From positions 1,736,001-1,800,000 of the forward strand of contig JAHEWK010000005.1 of assembly GCA_020740775.1 (NCBI GenBank): a stretch of 64,000 nt of DNA, written 5' to 3'. The notes under the pieces are model-generated. The model saw only the letters and a list, made by a program, of their open reading frames with translations, was not told the origin of the DNA and made no database searches. Below are positions 22,807 through 35,038 of this stretch, one piece after another; the stretch's first letter is position 1, and each line of letters begins with the position of its first letter. The translations under genes and the position numbers were made by a program. Source of the DNA: Ilyonectria destructans. Its lineage: Eukaryota; Ascomycota; Sordariomycetes; Hypocreales; Nectriaceae.

Positions 22807-25466
22807 TCTGTGCTGTGTCTTTGTGGTTTCGGCGACTGGACGTCACTGAGTATTTACAGATGGAGGTGATGGCGATGAAATTGAGGTGTTCAATGGAGGG
22901 AAACGAGCAGACTGGGAGTTAATTATGTGGAGTATACAGATAGTTCGCAACAATGCTGCCGCATCCGTTCCTTATATCTCCAGCGCAAACCCTCGGCCCT
23001 TGCTTAATGACGATATCGACAGATGGATGCTAGGGGTAGCTGGTTGCGCCATGCCGACATCCGCAGCGGGGTCCCGATTCTATCGTCGAAAGTCGTCCAA
23101 TGGCGAATCAAGTCTACCATCGCCTCGCCGTTTGGCGCCGAGAATCCAAAGCAACGCTCGCAACTTTGCGTTTTCGGAATAGGCGTTCGGCAAATCGCTT
23201 CTGATTCCTAAGCAGACAGACGGTCGTGGAAGCGAAGATTGATTAGATAATCGACTGGCCTCTTACAAATTGAAGGACTCGAGCGGATGGGCGTGATGAG
23301 CTAAGCAGGCTTCGGTAACAGCATGGGTTGTCTGGGGTTGAATTAGCTGAGACATATGAACCAAAGGGGGCAGCAACCGGCAACTCAACTCAAACCTGGT
23401 ATCGATTGTTTCGACGATAATCAACTGCCGTGCAGCGCCCCGTCCCGATCCAAGGGCATCCTAGCAGGCAGGCACGGGACTGAAGTAGGAGACGTCTGGC
23501 GTTTTGGACATGCTGTGCGGAGTACAGAACTTGGTATTCCCGCGTAAAGGATTTTAGCATGGTCGAGTCCAGGGTAGCTGGATGGCTTAGAATGTTTGAT
23601 ATACATTGCTCCCGGGATCGACGGTCTGGCGTGGGGGCCGTTGGTTTCAGAGGATTGAAACTTTTGGAGATTCGTAACTGCAGATAGATGGGATGATTGA
23701 GGCGGAGTCTTGGGCTTGGGAGACTGAGGGGGTGCGGGATTGGAAAGCGGAAACAAGGCAGGACGATGGCCTCGTTTCTGGATAGTCGCGCAAAAATCCC
23801 TGGTAGGACTTCTTTTCGAGTTGCACACCAAGCAGCAACACCAACAGCAGGGGGTGAATGACTGAACCCGACTCCACCCTCATTGCCTGCCTCTACCCCT
23901 TCAGTTCTCATATACATGGTGAGAAATAAGGTCTATAGCAACGCCCGTTAAAGCGGGCTATCAAATTTCCAGTTGACGAACCATGAGACTCCAAAGGTGG
24001 CCCCCAAACCAACCCAGGGCGACCCGTGACAGCACATCCGTCAGGTCTAAAAAGAGAGCTGTATTCGTAATCGACTCCTAAGCACCGTCGCATCGTCGCC
24101 GTCACCGCTGCCGCGCGCAGATTACCAATCTCTCCATATTTAGGGCAACAGAAAGCTACCCTGGACATGCAGTGGCCTGGCACAGTCAGAACCAAAAACC
24201 TACGTCAGCAGAGCTCGGCAGCGCTGGGATGGAGAAGGGGTCAACGATTGGGTTCTGACTCAAAACGGTCAAGTAGGATCCCCGCAGCCGGCGGCCATGT
24301 TGGGGAAATCAGAGTTGGCGAGGAGAGAGAGCATGACAAACGCTCGCCTTCACACCCTTGGCCTTCTGGGATGGGCACATTGGGGCAATGTGACGTTTCG
24401 AAGGGCGTGATGCAGTCATCCCAAACCACAAGCGCGCACGTTTACACCTCCGTGGTATCTCCCTCCCCCCCGTTATCTCCTTGTAAACTCCAACCGTGCC
24501 GTGGAGCGGACCCAATCGCCCGCAGTCCCAGGGCACCGGACCCGCGATGGCGCTATAGAGATCTTCACATGTAATGGCTCACCTGGGAGCGGCCGCGGAT
24601 CCCATAACTTAGCCCTCCGGCGACATGCGGATGGTCGCTCTGTGCCTGCTTGCGTTGGGCTGTCGCGGCTTAGACGTTAAGTTTCACGAGCAAGAGGGGG
24701 GGAGCGGTGGCCTATCCGGGCCCGCGGGCGGTAGGCTCGGATTTGGGAGCAACTAGATGACTCTAAATCCGTGTTCACGGGGCGGATCTTTTGTTGTCGT
24801 GGCTTTAATCCGAAGGACACCGGTTCTTGAGCTACCACTAGGCTACGGCACCGGTAGGCCGGTTAGTGCCGTGTCTCTTATTCGACGGCGCGGCGCCGGG
24901 GAGAAAGGAAAGCTAATTAGGGTTGAGCCACAAAGGCCAACGGTGCCGGTAGCCATTTGGAATTCAGTTTGGTTGGGTTGTCGTTGATAGTGTTCCCCCC
25001 TGGCGCCCTGCGCCTTGGGGATCATTGTCGATCATCCAGCGGGACGGCGTTGAAATGCTCCAATTCCGGAGACTTAGTGGCATATACTTACGCCCCAGTA
25101 GTAAACCCGTAGTGTCGATGTTACTGTGTCTTGGTAGCACACAGCGGACTTGTTAATGCTCAACTCCGGCATCGTGGGAAAGATGACGACGGCGATGACG
25201 AAAGGGGGTGCAAGCAACGGGTAGCAAGGGTTTCGAAACCAAAGATAGCCCAGGCGGGAGTGAATTGAGATACGGGGTGTGAGTCTTTTCACCGGAAGGG
25301 ACGGGATGGCTGTGAACAGAACACGACGCCAAAGGGCGCAATGGCAACCAAGACGACTCAAGTGATTTGGAATCTACGGCGGTTGATGACATCGCAGAAA
25401 GCCCGCCAGGTAACTACAGCAAGCACCTGTACCTGTAAGATATGCGAAGCGAAATGCAATAGTCGG
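22807..25466. other. gene desert, part 1
   Basis: No convincing gene. It includes the promoter of the GST relic and a tRNA-like A-box element near 24835. Open frames on both strands are Pro/Arg/Ser-rich and lack motifs. The sequence is GC-rich and shows no CpA/TpA bias of the kind left by RIP. Confidence 0.45.
24835..24845 (-). other. isolated RNA polymerase III A-box-like element
   Basis: The minus strand reads TAGCCTAGTGG, a perfect fit to the A-box consensus TRGYNNANNNG, inside GTGCCGTAGCCTAGTGGTAG, which resembles the 5' third of a tRNA. No matching acceptor strand or GGTTCGAATCC-type B box follows at tRNA spacing. It is therefore not called as a tRNA; it may be a tRNA fragment or chance. 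Confidence 0.3.
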
Positions 25467-25739
25467 TCAATTCCGACGACGAGAAGGAAGCGGAACATGA
25501 TAAAACGCCACGAACGGCGAGGACGCAGGGTCCCTTTGTTGGATTGCCGCCATGCGACCACCCTGCCACGATGGGTGGTGGCGGACAACCGAGTCATCAG
25601 CGAGGGCGGGAGCGTTGTTGTTTCCGCGGAATTGTTCACGAAGCCATCGAGAAGCAGGGGCGTTTGGAGGAGCAAATGGGGAACCAGTGTAGGGGGCGAG
25701 AGATAGAGCCGCCAAGACGAAGAGAGAGTAGTCAAGCAT
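25467..25739 (-). CDS. possible small secreted or membrane protein, weak
   Basis: A 90-codon open frame starting at an ATG at 25739. Residues 2 to about 16 are hydrophobic (YSLFVLAALSLAP) and look like a signal peptide or short membrane anchor. The rest is Asn/Pro/Ala/Arg-rich with no motif I recognise and ends SRRRN. Codon third positions favour C and T as in real genes here, which sets it apart from other frames in the desert. There are no Cys residues, so it is not a typical Cys-rich effector. It could be a chance frame or one exon of a larger gene. Confidence 0.28.
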   Translation of the reverse strand: MLDYSLFVLAALSLAPYTGSPFAPPNAPASRWLREQFRGNNNAPALADDSVVRHHPSWQGGRMAAIQQRDPASSPFVAFYHVPLPSRRRN

Positions 25740-28700
25740 GACTGGATGTCAACATCACGGGTTGGCCGAAGACCACCGACACCCAACACGGACGAAGAGT
25801 AAGGTTTGGGAAGCCCTTAGGACGCCTTGGGAACAATGGCCACCAAGACAAGCCGGTTTTGTGGTTGTGCGAGTAACATCACGGGTTTCGGGAGAGGAGG
25901 AGGAGGGGCGTGGGGAGAAAGTGGGAGCCTGGGGATGTGGAGGAATGGACAGAAGACGGATAGAGGCAGTTGCAGAGCTAGCAGAGAAGAAGCAACCCAT
26001 CGGCAGGGGCTCGGCGATATTTGGATTTTGGGTGCGACGGGGCGGGAGAGTTGGGATGGGATGGCGGGCTAGAGGGCTGAAGGGCTGGAACGCGCAGGTA
26101 CGTACGGAGTAGTATGGGTTGAGTACCGGCCGGTAAGGCGTGGAGTCGGTACGTAGTCAAGTCGGTAGACACGATGGTTGGTACGATGACAGGAGGTAGA
26201 TTGGCAGAGGATGGGGGAAAAAGGCACCTCATCGAATTGATCGGGGTCGTCGGGTCCTGTACGTACTCGGAGCAGGGCAAACAGTGGTAGCGAGTCCGCC
26301 TGGCTGGGTTAATGGCGTCGCATTTGCGGCCATTGCGGCCTCTGCGGCATGCGGCATGCGACTCTGTGGCCTTGTGGCCTTGTGCGCCCTTGGGTAGGAG
26401 ACTGACGAGACTGGGTGACAGGTAACTTGGGTACGTACTGACTTGCTGGGGGCCGTCGAGTCGTCCTCCGCCTTTTCGCCATACAATCACAGCGTCGCCC
26501 ACGTTGAAAGGGCGGTCGATGGCACCCCGGCCACTTGGGAAAATATGGGGCAACAGGGTGGCTTGGGGGCTTGGGAGAGCGGGGGCTTCTCTTTTGCGCA
26601 TGGGGGCGATGGAGGGGGAGACGACTCGGACAAGGGAGGGGGCGATGCGATGCGGCCTATGGAACGTTGTCTTTCTCTCCCGTCTCCAGTCTCCAGCCTC
26701 AGTTCATCTGCAAGCCGCCGTTGAGTGGCTCGGCCGGGAGTGGCGGAGCATTGCTGCTGCGTGCTTCGGACCCCCGCTGGCCACGCGCCGGGGATCCGAT
26801 CATTTGCGGTTGCTTGCTCGATGCGGACATGGGGACATGAGGAACATGGCCGGTGATGTCAGTAGCTTCTGATTTAAATGGCTGCCTGTTGGAGTTGATG
26901 CAGCTCGAGAAGCGGAATGACGCCTCTGTCGCAGCCACCATCCATTCCCTATTCCCAACATGTGCACATGTCCCGGGAATACGCAGTGTGCACTACGTAG
27001 TACAGACACTGACACCACGGCGGCCGACCGCTGGCTGGGTCTACGTACTTGGCTTGCTGTTGTTGTCTGCTAGCTAGTGACTTTGTTTCCGAATGTCTTG
27101 AGCCGCAGTCGCAATGTCTCACCATAATTACTGCGACAGCCGCAGCCGCGAGCCCGGGCTAGGCCGTTCCGGGTGATATCCTGCGCCCGGTTTTGGGAGA
27201 GGCCCATCCTATTTGCCATTTCCCGATATGCCATCTGCCCAACTATCGACCGCCCAGAAACCCGTCTCCCAGGGGCCCCCAGCTGCAGAGCAAGTTGTAA
27301 CCCATGGTACGGGCGCCGTAATGTACAGACCGTACAGGGCGGTGCGGCACGGCACTTCTGTACCCCGTAACTTACTGCGTGCACACGCACGCACATATTC
27401 GCACGCACAACGCATCATTTGGCCCAAGCTCCCAGTCGCGCGTCTTGCCAATTGAGACGTTTCTCTGCGCTCTCCTATTCCCGTTCGCTTGCGTCGCCGA
27501 TGGGCCTAGGATGGGAAACCGACATGCATGGACAGGCAGCTTGATGTGCGGCCGGATGGGATTTACCTGGCACTGACCTTGGCACTTGACCGACCTGGCA
27601 TTGACCTGGCATTTCGTTGGGCAGGGGCCAATCAGGGCCCACATCTCATCTTGTTCCCGTTCAGCCCTACGAGGTACGTACCCTTTGTGAGCCACACGCC
27701 CTCCCCTGTCGCGGCCATCACTGGAACCCAAGTCTGCACCCGCCCGCCAAGTCTCCACCCACTGCCAAGCCACACCCCCGGCCCAGCCACACCCCCGTCC
27801 TTCCTCGGATCGCCGACGATTTTCACCATCTCGTCCAAGCTTCATCCACGCTCATCCGCCCTCATGCCTCATGCTCATGCTCATGCCTCACGCCTTGTTC
27901 TCTCCACCCTGTCTCCCGACCCGCGGCGGGCGGCTCTTGCTCGCCAGAGCAGTCGACTGGCCCACCGGCGGCATCCACCAACTGCCTCGTTCGGGAATGA
28001 CCTGGCCCTGTCGCCTGCAGACCGGGGCTGGGCTTGCGTGCTGCATGCAACGACCTTCCAGCTCCTGTACCACCTACCGCCCGCCGTCCATACAGACTGC
28101 AGCGTGCCGGAGTCCCTCGACGCCGCGACAGCAGCACCCACCCAACCGCGGCCGCAGGGCCTGGTGGGTGTCCCGGACACGCCGAAGGCTGCTGCTAGAC
28201 TCACCGCTAGGAACAGCCCATTCTGCTGCAGCCCTACAGCCTTGAGTGCCGACTCTGGCGGTGCCATGGTCCCCCCCCCCCCCTCCCCGCATCGGTCACA
28301 GAGACAGTCATTGACCGGGACGGACATGGAGCCGGCAGTAGCAGCACCTCCCGCCTCCTTTCCGTCTGTATCAGGAAATGGCGGGATCTACGTGTTCGAC
28401 AAGGCACCTCGAGGCAGCTCCCAAGCTCCATAGCTCATCGGGCAGGCCTGTCAACCTTGTCACTACGTTACGGCGCGACGGCGCGCTTGACCCCATTTCA
28501 CCCGTCATCGATGACTTCACACGCGTTTCTGCATCGCCAAGCTGCAGCCCTGCCTGTGCCACCAGGACCTTTTGCTTCAGCTTTGGGTTCAGTTCGCCGC
28601 CACTGCCATCGCGTCCACCGACAATGCTTTGAATATTGTTACTGTCACCGCTGCACTCACCGTTTGCGTCAATGCTTTGGATCTGCATACACATGGTACC

Positions 28701-30000
28701 TCGTATCAAGCCTCTTTCCGCGCACTCGCTTCTGTAACCCACGATCACCGGATGGGACTACGGTGCAGGCAATGGGGGAGGGGTGTACGCTTTCACGTGA
28801 TCGGATGAGCGGGTCCCAAGTCGAATGGAGAATTTAGCCCACATTCTTTCTTACTCATTCGCACGCAACCCATCCCAACCCCTGGAGTCACAGACAGTTC
28901 AACGTCCACCCCTCTTTGACTTGACCTTCTGTTTTGAGTTCTGCCCCCATGAATGCTATGACTGGTTCACACGGCTGGGCGGGGAGATTTGACGCTGGCA
29001 TCGTGATTGAGGCCTTGATAACTTCTAGACGCTATTGCTCCATCTGGACTCATTGCGCGACGGGCTCCCTCTGAGGTGGGTTCAAACAACTTGCTAGCCG
29101 GCCGGGAGCATGCGAGATGGAAAGGAGCTCGGGAAATTTGTAAGCCTTCATCGATCAACCGCGTGCAATTCGTCACGGCAGGGTTCGCAACATGGTTCTG
29201 CTCCATAGGGCCAAGGAGACGACGGTACACCACCGAGGAGCCACAGCCGGAGCACTTCGACCACGACTTAGTACCCAGTTAGTCCCATTCTTCGAAGTGA
29301 AAGGGAAGTCGCGTGTCCACAGGGCGTCTGTATGTAACATTGCCCAGCACCTTTGCTGGCAGGGACCGGGGTGCAAACCAAGAAGAGGTGCTTTGGAATC
29401 TCGCCTACCGTTTTTACGATACACAACGTCCGTCCACCCTTAGCACCAGGCGGCCGACAACAAACGGGGTGGGTAACCGGGGCCGAGGAAAGTTCCCGGG
29501 CCATTGATCGGCGCCGCCAGACCATCAAATCCTAAAAATTGACATGTCCTCGACCCATTGTCAAGCCGCGAGGCAGTACTATGTACAGTACGACCGCATG
29601 GCAGAAGAAAAGTCTCCGATTCCTCAAGGACTTGCATCCCAGGCTCGTGATGCCATGCTTGAGACCACACGCCCCCTTCTATCCAGAAGCAATTATCAAC
29701 CGGCAAGTCGTCTCCATTTCCATGCTGCTGGGGCGTGTTTGCTCCAAATCTCGGCTGGTCCCCTACGACACACCTGGATCAGCGACTGTCCACGACAAAC
29801 CGACCCAGTGGCTGAGAGCGTGAGAACCTTAAACGCCGTCCCCCCTTCTTCCCGGGACACCCAAGTTTTAGACCATGGAGATGGCTCAAATAGGTATTTG
29901 CTCGAATACTCCACTCGGCTGGGCTGAGCAAGCGGCGACTTGGGTCGCCACCCCCTCCTCTAGGCTCCCCTGTCACGGTCAACCAGTGGCCGGCGGATTG
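25740..30000. other. gene desert, part 2
   Basis: No supported gene. The longest frame (27528..28433, +, 301 codons) is Pro/Ser/His-rich with no motif. Notable contents are a cluster of TACGTA-type palindromes (26098-27050), degenerate GCGGC- and TGTGGCCT-type repeats at about 26320-26395, and a 13-C run at 28271..28283. Confidence 0.45.
28271..28283. repeat. C13 homopolymer run
   Basis: Thirteen consecutive C residues in the gene desert. The longest runs elsewhere in the window are the G runs at 34454..34464 and 36767..36779. Confidence 0.9.
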
Positions 30001-32961
30001 TCACTGTCACCAGAGAGGAGCTCTGGCGGCCGTTGCCAAGCTCCCCCTCCTTGACAGTACCTGCAGACTCGCTTGATGGGCCTTGGCGTTCAGAGGTCCT
30101 GCTTCCGCGCTTGTTGGCGGAATGTTCTCTTACATTGAGGCTGTTATTGTGTGCTGTATACTGCATGCATGAAGAACCGCAGCGGCCATGCCGAAGATTC
30201 GTGTTTTATTGATGTTATTGTTTATCACTGCCAGCCATCGTGTTGTTGGCGATGTGTCTGCTGTCCATTTATCCGCCCCGCACCAAATGGCCGTATCATG
30301 GCACCTTTGGCCCGTTGGGCTTCTCATCTGATCTACGTGGTCAACGCTTGGGCGAGCCGTTGCCGACCAGTCACGGAGGAGAAGTGTAAAGTCCGGGAGT
30401 TGTCGGAAGACACGGCACTGGAGAAGCTGCGCGACATCACACCTGGGGGCCGACCCTCTGCCATAGCAGACGATTTATGGTGTTTGAGGAGCCATGATGA
30501 TTTACTGGTAGCCTGCTGGGGCCGGCAAGCAAGCCTAGCTTCTGAGGTCGTAGCGGTTTGGTAGGTAGCCAGATTGCCCACGTTCCCGAGGACCTGGACT
30601 TGCTGGATGGCAGGGACCCGGCGGCCGCCCGCCCGCCCTGCCTCTGGCCCCCAAAGATCTTTTGTCGGGCCGCCAGAGGTGCTAGGCAGGGAAGCTCGAC
30701 CTCCGAGCACCGCGATTGGTCCGCACGGAGCTTGAGCTTGGAATCAGGGCGGCTGGGGGTGGACGAGCTTAGTGCTGCACCCGCGGATGACACACCCAGA
30801 AACGGGGGGGAAATCACCGGGGGGGCCTCATAGGGCTGGAGTGATGACCCAGATGACGGGGATCAATGCAGCGGCCGTGCTTGGAGCGATAAGCACGCAA
30901 AATTTGTCGAGAGTGGTACGGCGGAGAGATGCCGCCGAACGAGGGAGAGGACGTCACGATGAGCTGGTTGGTTCTTGGTTGATGCGGGACAATTGACAAA
31001 GTGCGACATTGCGACCCCTCTGTACCCCGGCCGCGTAGCCGTGATGGAGGACATTGAAATACCAAAAGATGGTGTCGATTCCCCATGGAAATGGAGAAAA
31101 GGAGGCTTTGCCCAACGGTGCCACGTACGGCCTCGTCCAGGAGTCCCTATGCCGGCGTCAGGGGAAGCGGGCGGCAGCCTGGGAACGGCGAGGAACGATT
31201 GGGCAGAGCTTCGACATGGAGGCCGCAAGGTACAGTTGATTGCCCTACAAGACAGTACATGACTGCCAGCTAGGCGCGGGAAGGGCAGTCGGGGGTGAAA
31301 GGGCTGAACAAGCGGTTCGGGGTCCCCCCCATCTGGTCTCGATTGATATGACCGCATTGGGGAAGCTCAAACGTCTTGACCGTCGTTGGGGGCCGCGAAA
31401 GTCCCCAGTATCAGGGGGGCGAGGTGTCATAATTGCGCCTCAAATTTCGAGAGAGCCAGTGGAGGGGTCTTAATGGGCTAATGGGCGCGCGCATATGCAG
31501 CCCTGGAAATGCAAGCAAAAGAAAAGTGCCCCCGACGAGATGGAGGGGGCCACCGCGCGCCCAGCGACGACGACGACGACTACGATTTGAGGGGCTCGGA
31601 TGATGGAGCAATTCCTGCGGAGTCAGTTCTGTTACTTCGCGCACCACCAAGTGAGAGCCAGCAAGGTGTAGGCCAGTTGTGTGTTCTAGCGTTGTGATGT
31701 GAGGGGAAGGACCAGGGTTATACAGCGATGCACAAGTGTCAAAGCAAATGAGCTGCGGGCTTGACGTTGTAGTAATTTTTTGGGTCTTTTTTTTCTTTTT
31801 CTTTTTTCTTTTTGCTCTTTTGCCCTCTCTTTTCGCTTCCGTCTCTCCTTCTCTGGGATTTCTTTTCCCTTGCTTCTCGAAAACGGTGGTCCCGGTGGTC
31901 TGGGGTGTAAGGCTGAGTGCAATTAGCCGGGGCCCTGGATTGGGTCGCTGTAGGGGCGGAACGGGGGACGGACGGAGTTTGATGGAGACGACGTCGCGTT
32001 GTGGGAACCGTTTTGTGCCAGAACGCTTAAGACAGGCTCGGGCCAGCAAGAGTCGACGAAATCCGGCCCGTCAGGGATGAAGGATATCATTTTCGCCCGG
32101 CACCCGACGGCCCGTGTCGCTCGTCCATATTAGATTGATTAATTGATTAAGTAGGCCATTGATCATTAATCCATTAGGCTATTAATCCACCCGCCAGCCA
32201 GTGCGTCAAGTGCGTTATGGCCCGGTAGCCGTAGCGTGGGCGGTACCAGCAGCCCTGGAACAGGACGAGACGGAGCCGGGACGAAGAAGTTGGAAACGCT
32301 CGCGACAAGCCTCCCCGCGGCCCGTGCCAGTTATTGGGCTCTTGCGCTGGGGCCAGGGGACGGACACTTTCATCGCTTGTTCTTAACTAACAGAGGTGGG
32401 AGCGGAAAAGTCGCCTGATTTTCCACTCGCTACACTTGCGGGGGAGCGGGCGATTGGTCCGCCGGAGAAATGAGAGGGATTTGGGGCCATTTGGGGCGCC
32501 AGGGGGAAGGGGGAAGGGGTTAGGAGGAGGATTGAGGCGTAGCGGTTTTCTATGTGTTTCCGCCCTTCCATCCTTCCAACCGCCCGTCCAACCGTCGGAG
32601 GGCGTAGATGGGGAACGGACTACGGACTAAGTACGGAGCAGCCAGCCCCGACTACGCACGCAAGTCGATAGGGATTCGACATCCAGGTGCGGGGACCGGC
32701 GCGAATAGTAAAGTCCGGCGGGGCCTGGGAACAAGACAGAGCAGCAAGATTGGGCGAGATGGGGTGAATGCGCATCGGCCTGGGTACGCATTAGGCCAAA
32801 TAGACGAGGCGACTAAGTTAATCAGGATGAGGATGCGTCTTGGTGCTGCTTGTGTCGGCGCGTGCATTGTGCTGGTGTTGGTGTTGGTGCTCGTGCTCCT
32901 CAATTTTGTGAGGCTCCAGTTGTAAGTTGGATCATCTAGCACCTTCTGTTGGATCATCATG

Positions 32962-32983
32962 CTGCCTGCCTGCCTGCCTGCCT
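32962..32983. repeat. (TGCC)n tetranucleotide run
   Basis: About five units of TGCC/GCCT in tandem within the gene desert. Confidence 0.85.
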
Positions 32984-33566
32984 ACATAGCCAGTGGCATA
33001 ATTCCCTGATTGGGGAATCCATTGCGAGCTGGAACGGCAGTTACAGAGTCACGCAATGTTCAATACGGGGGCGGATGGCTCAGACATGGGCCGGGCCGCG
33101 CAAGACAAAGACGGACACGAACAGAGTCCTACGGACGTAGGAACGTAGTATGATACACACGTACATAGCGGGCGGCGCAGATTGATACACGCATTTCCGG
33201 ATTTCGTCACCGTCGCCCACACCCCAGGGGGAGCCAATCCTCCGCGTGACAGCACTCTATCACATCTGCCATGCCATGCCCATGCCAAGCTATCCAAGGA
33301 CGGGTAGCTGCATCCGGAAAATCTTGGAAACCCCTGCGCTCTGGGTACGGGACCCTGATGCTGGGAACCCGCCGGCGGGCCTGGGTTCAAAGGAAGAAAA
33401 AAAAAGACATGTTAAGAAAATTATTATGGAACCCCTTCTTCGCCTGCCTTCTGGATGCTTGTTAATCAAAACGAACGCGCAACTCCGGGATATGTCATAG
33501 CACCCGCCGTCGGGTCGCCAACCCGACAGTGGGTGTGCGGGCGTTCGGGTGGGGAGGGGGGGAGGG

Positions 33567-33593
33567 ATGATGGATGGATGGATGAATGAATGG
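33567..33593. repeat. (GGAT)n/(GAAT)n tetranucleotide run
   Basis: Consecutive TGGA/TGAA units just after a purine-rich G/A tract. Confidence 0.8.
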
Positions 33594-35010
33594 AAATTGA
33601 GGCCCAAGCAAAAAAAAAGAAAATGTGTAGATCCAAATCCTGGAATCTAGTCAGAGTCCAATTGCTGGGACAACCCCTAGACGCAAGAGCCCTGGCTCGA
33701 GATTTTCTGACTTTGGCTGGGAGGCAGGGACAGGGCACAATTGCAAGTAACAAACGGATCCGCGGTGGAAAAGATCTACGAACGTCGAGACCGAGTTAAT
33801 GGAGAAGAGCAAGCAATATCAGCGCATGACAGAGGCCCATCCTACAAGGCGCAAAACTCACACCCCAAGACGGCCCGAGCTTGCATCTGTGCAGTTTTGT
33901 AAGGCATACTACCTCCAACTTCACTATTTCACCGTTTGACACGGGACGCGGACGGATCATCCATCCATCCCCCCCCTTCCCCTTCCCCCCCCACTTCTTG
34001 GGTCGGTCCCCTTGGAGGGCTCGGAGATTTTTAATCCTCGCAGAAATGCAACTCACCTGGGCCGTTAGTCCAAACCTTGAGCGACGCAACCCGTAGCCCG
34101 GGGAAGGTCGGCACAAACGAACAACGACAGCAACAACACCAAGTGGCGGGCTGCGCTGCAACGGCGGCCGCAGCAGGGAACTCTAAAGCAGGCGATGATG
34201 GGCACCCCCATCAAAGGGCCGAGAGGTCGGGTTGTCGATATTAAATAAGTTTTTTGATAATCAAACCTCCAACGGGTTGTTTTGTTAGCAGGCGGCGCAA
34301 AGAACGGGAACCAAGACGAAGAAGAAGGGCGGTTGAAACGTTGCGACAGGCTGCGCGAGGGCCCCACGCTACGCTTGCTGCGCTACGACGCTGTGCGGCT
34401 GGTGGTCGAATCGGCGTCGACATGGGGGCCTGCCAACCATGCGGACAGGGGAAGGGGGGGGGGGCGTCGTTCTGTGGTGGCCTTGCGGAGTGTCACAGGG
34501 GGGAAGATTTGCGCGCGTGTGCTGCGCTGTCGACAATCCCTCGGACTCGGACCAATGGCGTGCCGGCGATGCGCATCTGGCGCTTTGTAAGTCGGTTTAT
34601 TTTTGTCGGGACCTTACAAAGCGCGCACGGGCCGGGGGGAAAGAGTTGGAGGAGCCTCCCCATGCCTCCCCATGCCTCCCTCGTCATCCATGGCCCTGCC
34701 AGAACCCATTCGCCTTTCCCGCGGTCACACACCCTCGGACTCCAACCCTCGCACTTTTGATGAGGCCCAAAAGGCCCATCGCGCATTCTCTTTGGCGCGT
34801 CTCCAGCCTGGGAAGGAAGCCTGCCATGTCGTCCCTGACTGGCCGGTGGGCCACAGCCAACTGGGATCATCAGCCGGGGGTTTGGCATGCCAGCAACTCC
34901 GCCTTTTGCTCAGCCAAATGAAGCCAACATGCGCGGCGGGCAGCGGGCGGGCGTGCCCTGCCATGTGGTTTTGGACGGGCATGGGGATGCCAACCGTGAA
35001 CCCTCCTGTA

Positions 35011-35038
35011 GGCTGTTGGCTGTTGGCTGTTGGCTGTT
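35011..35038. repeat. GGCTGTT heptanucleotide tandem repeat
   Basis: Four near-perfect units of GGCTGTT in tandem. Confidence 0.85.

Larger units (their letters stand above)
30001..34250. other. gene desert, part 3
   Basis: No supported gene. It contains an imperfect hairpin at 30636..30691, a T/C tract at about 31785-31850, a (GCCT)n run at 32962..32983, a GGAT/GAAT run at 33567..33593 and a C-rich tract at about 33968-33990. Frames on both strands are short and lack family resemblance. Confidence 0.45.

Noticed and set aside
25978..26601. 207-codon minus frame
   Set aside because: Pro/Ser-rich, built on repeated GCGGCC and TACGTA sequence, no conserved motif.
27528..28433. 301-codon plus frame in the gene desert
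   Set aside because: Pro/Ser/His-rich, includes a C13 run and simple repeats, no domain and no believable splice partners.
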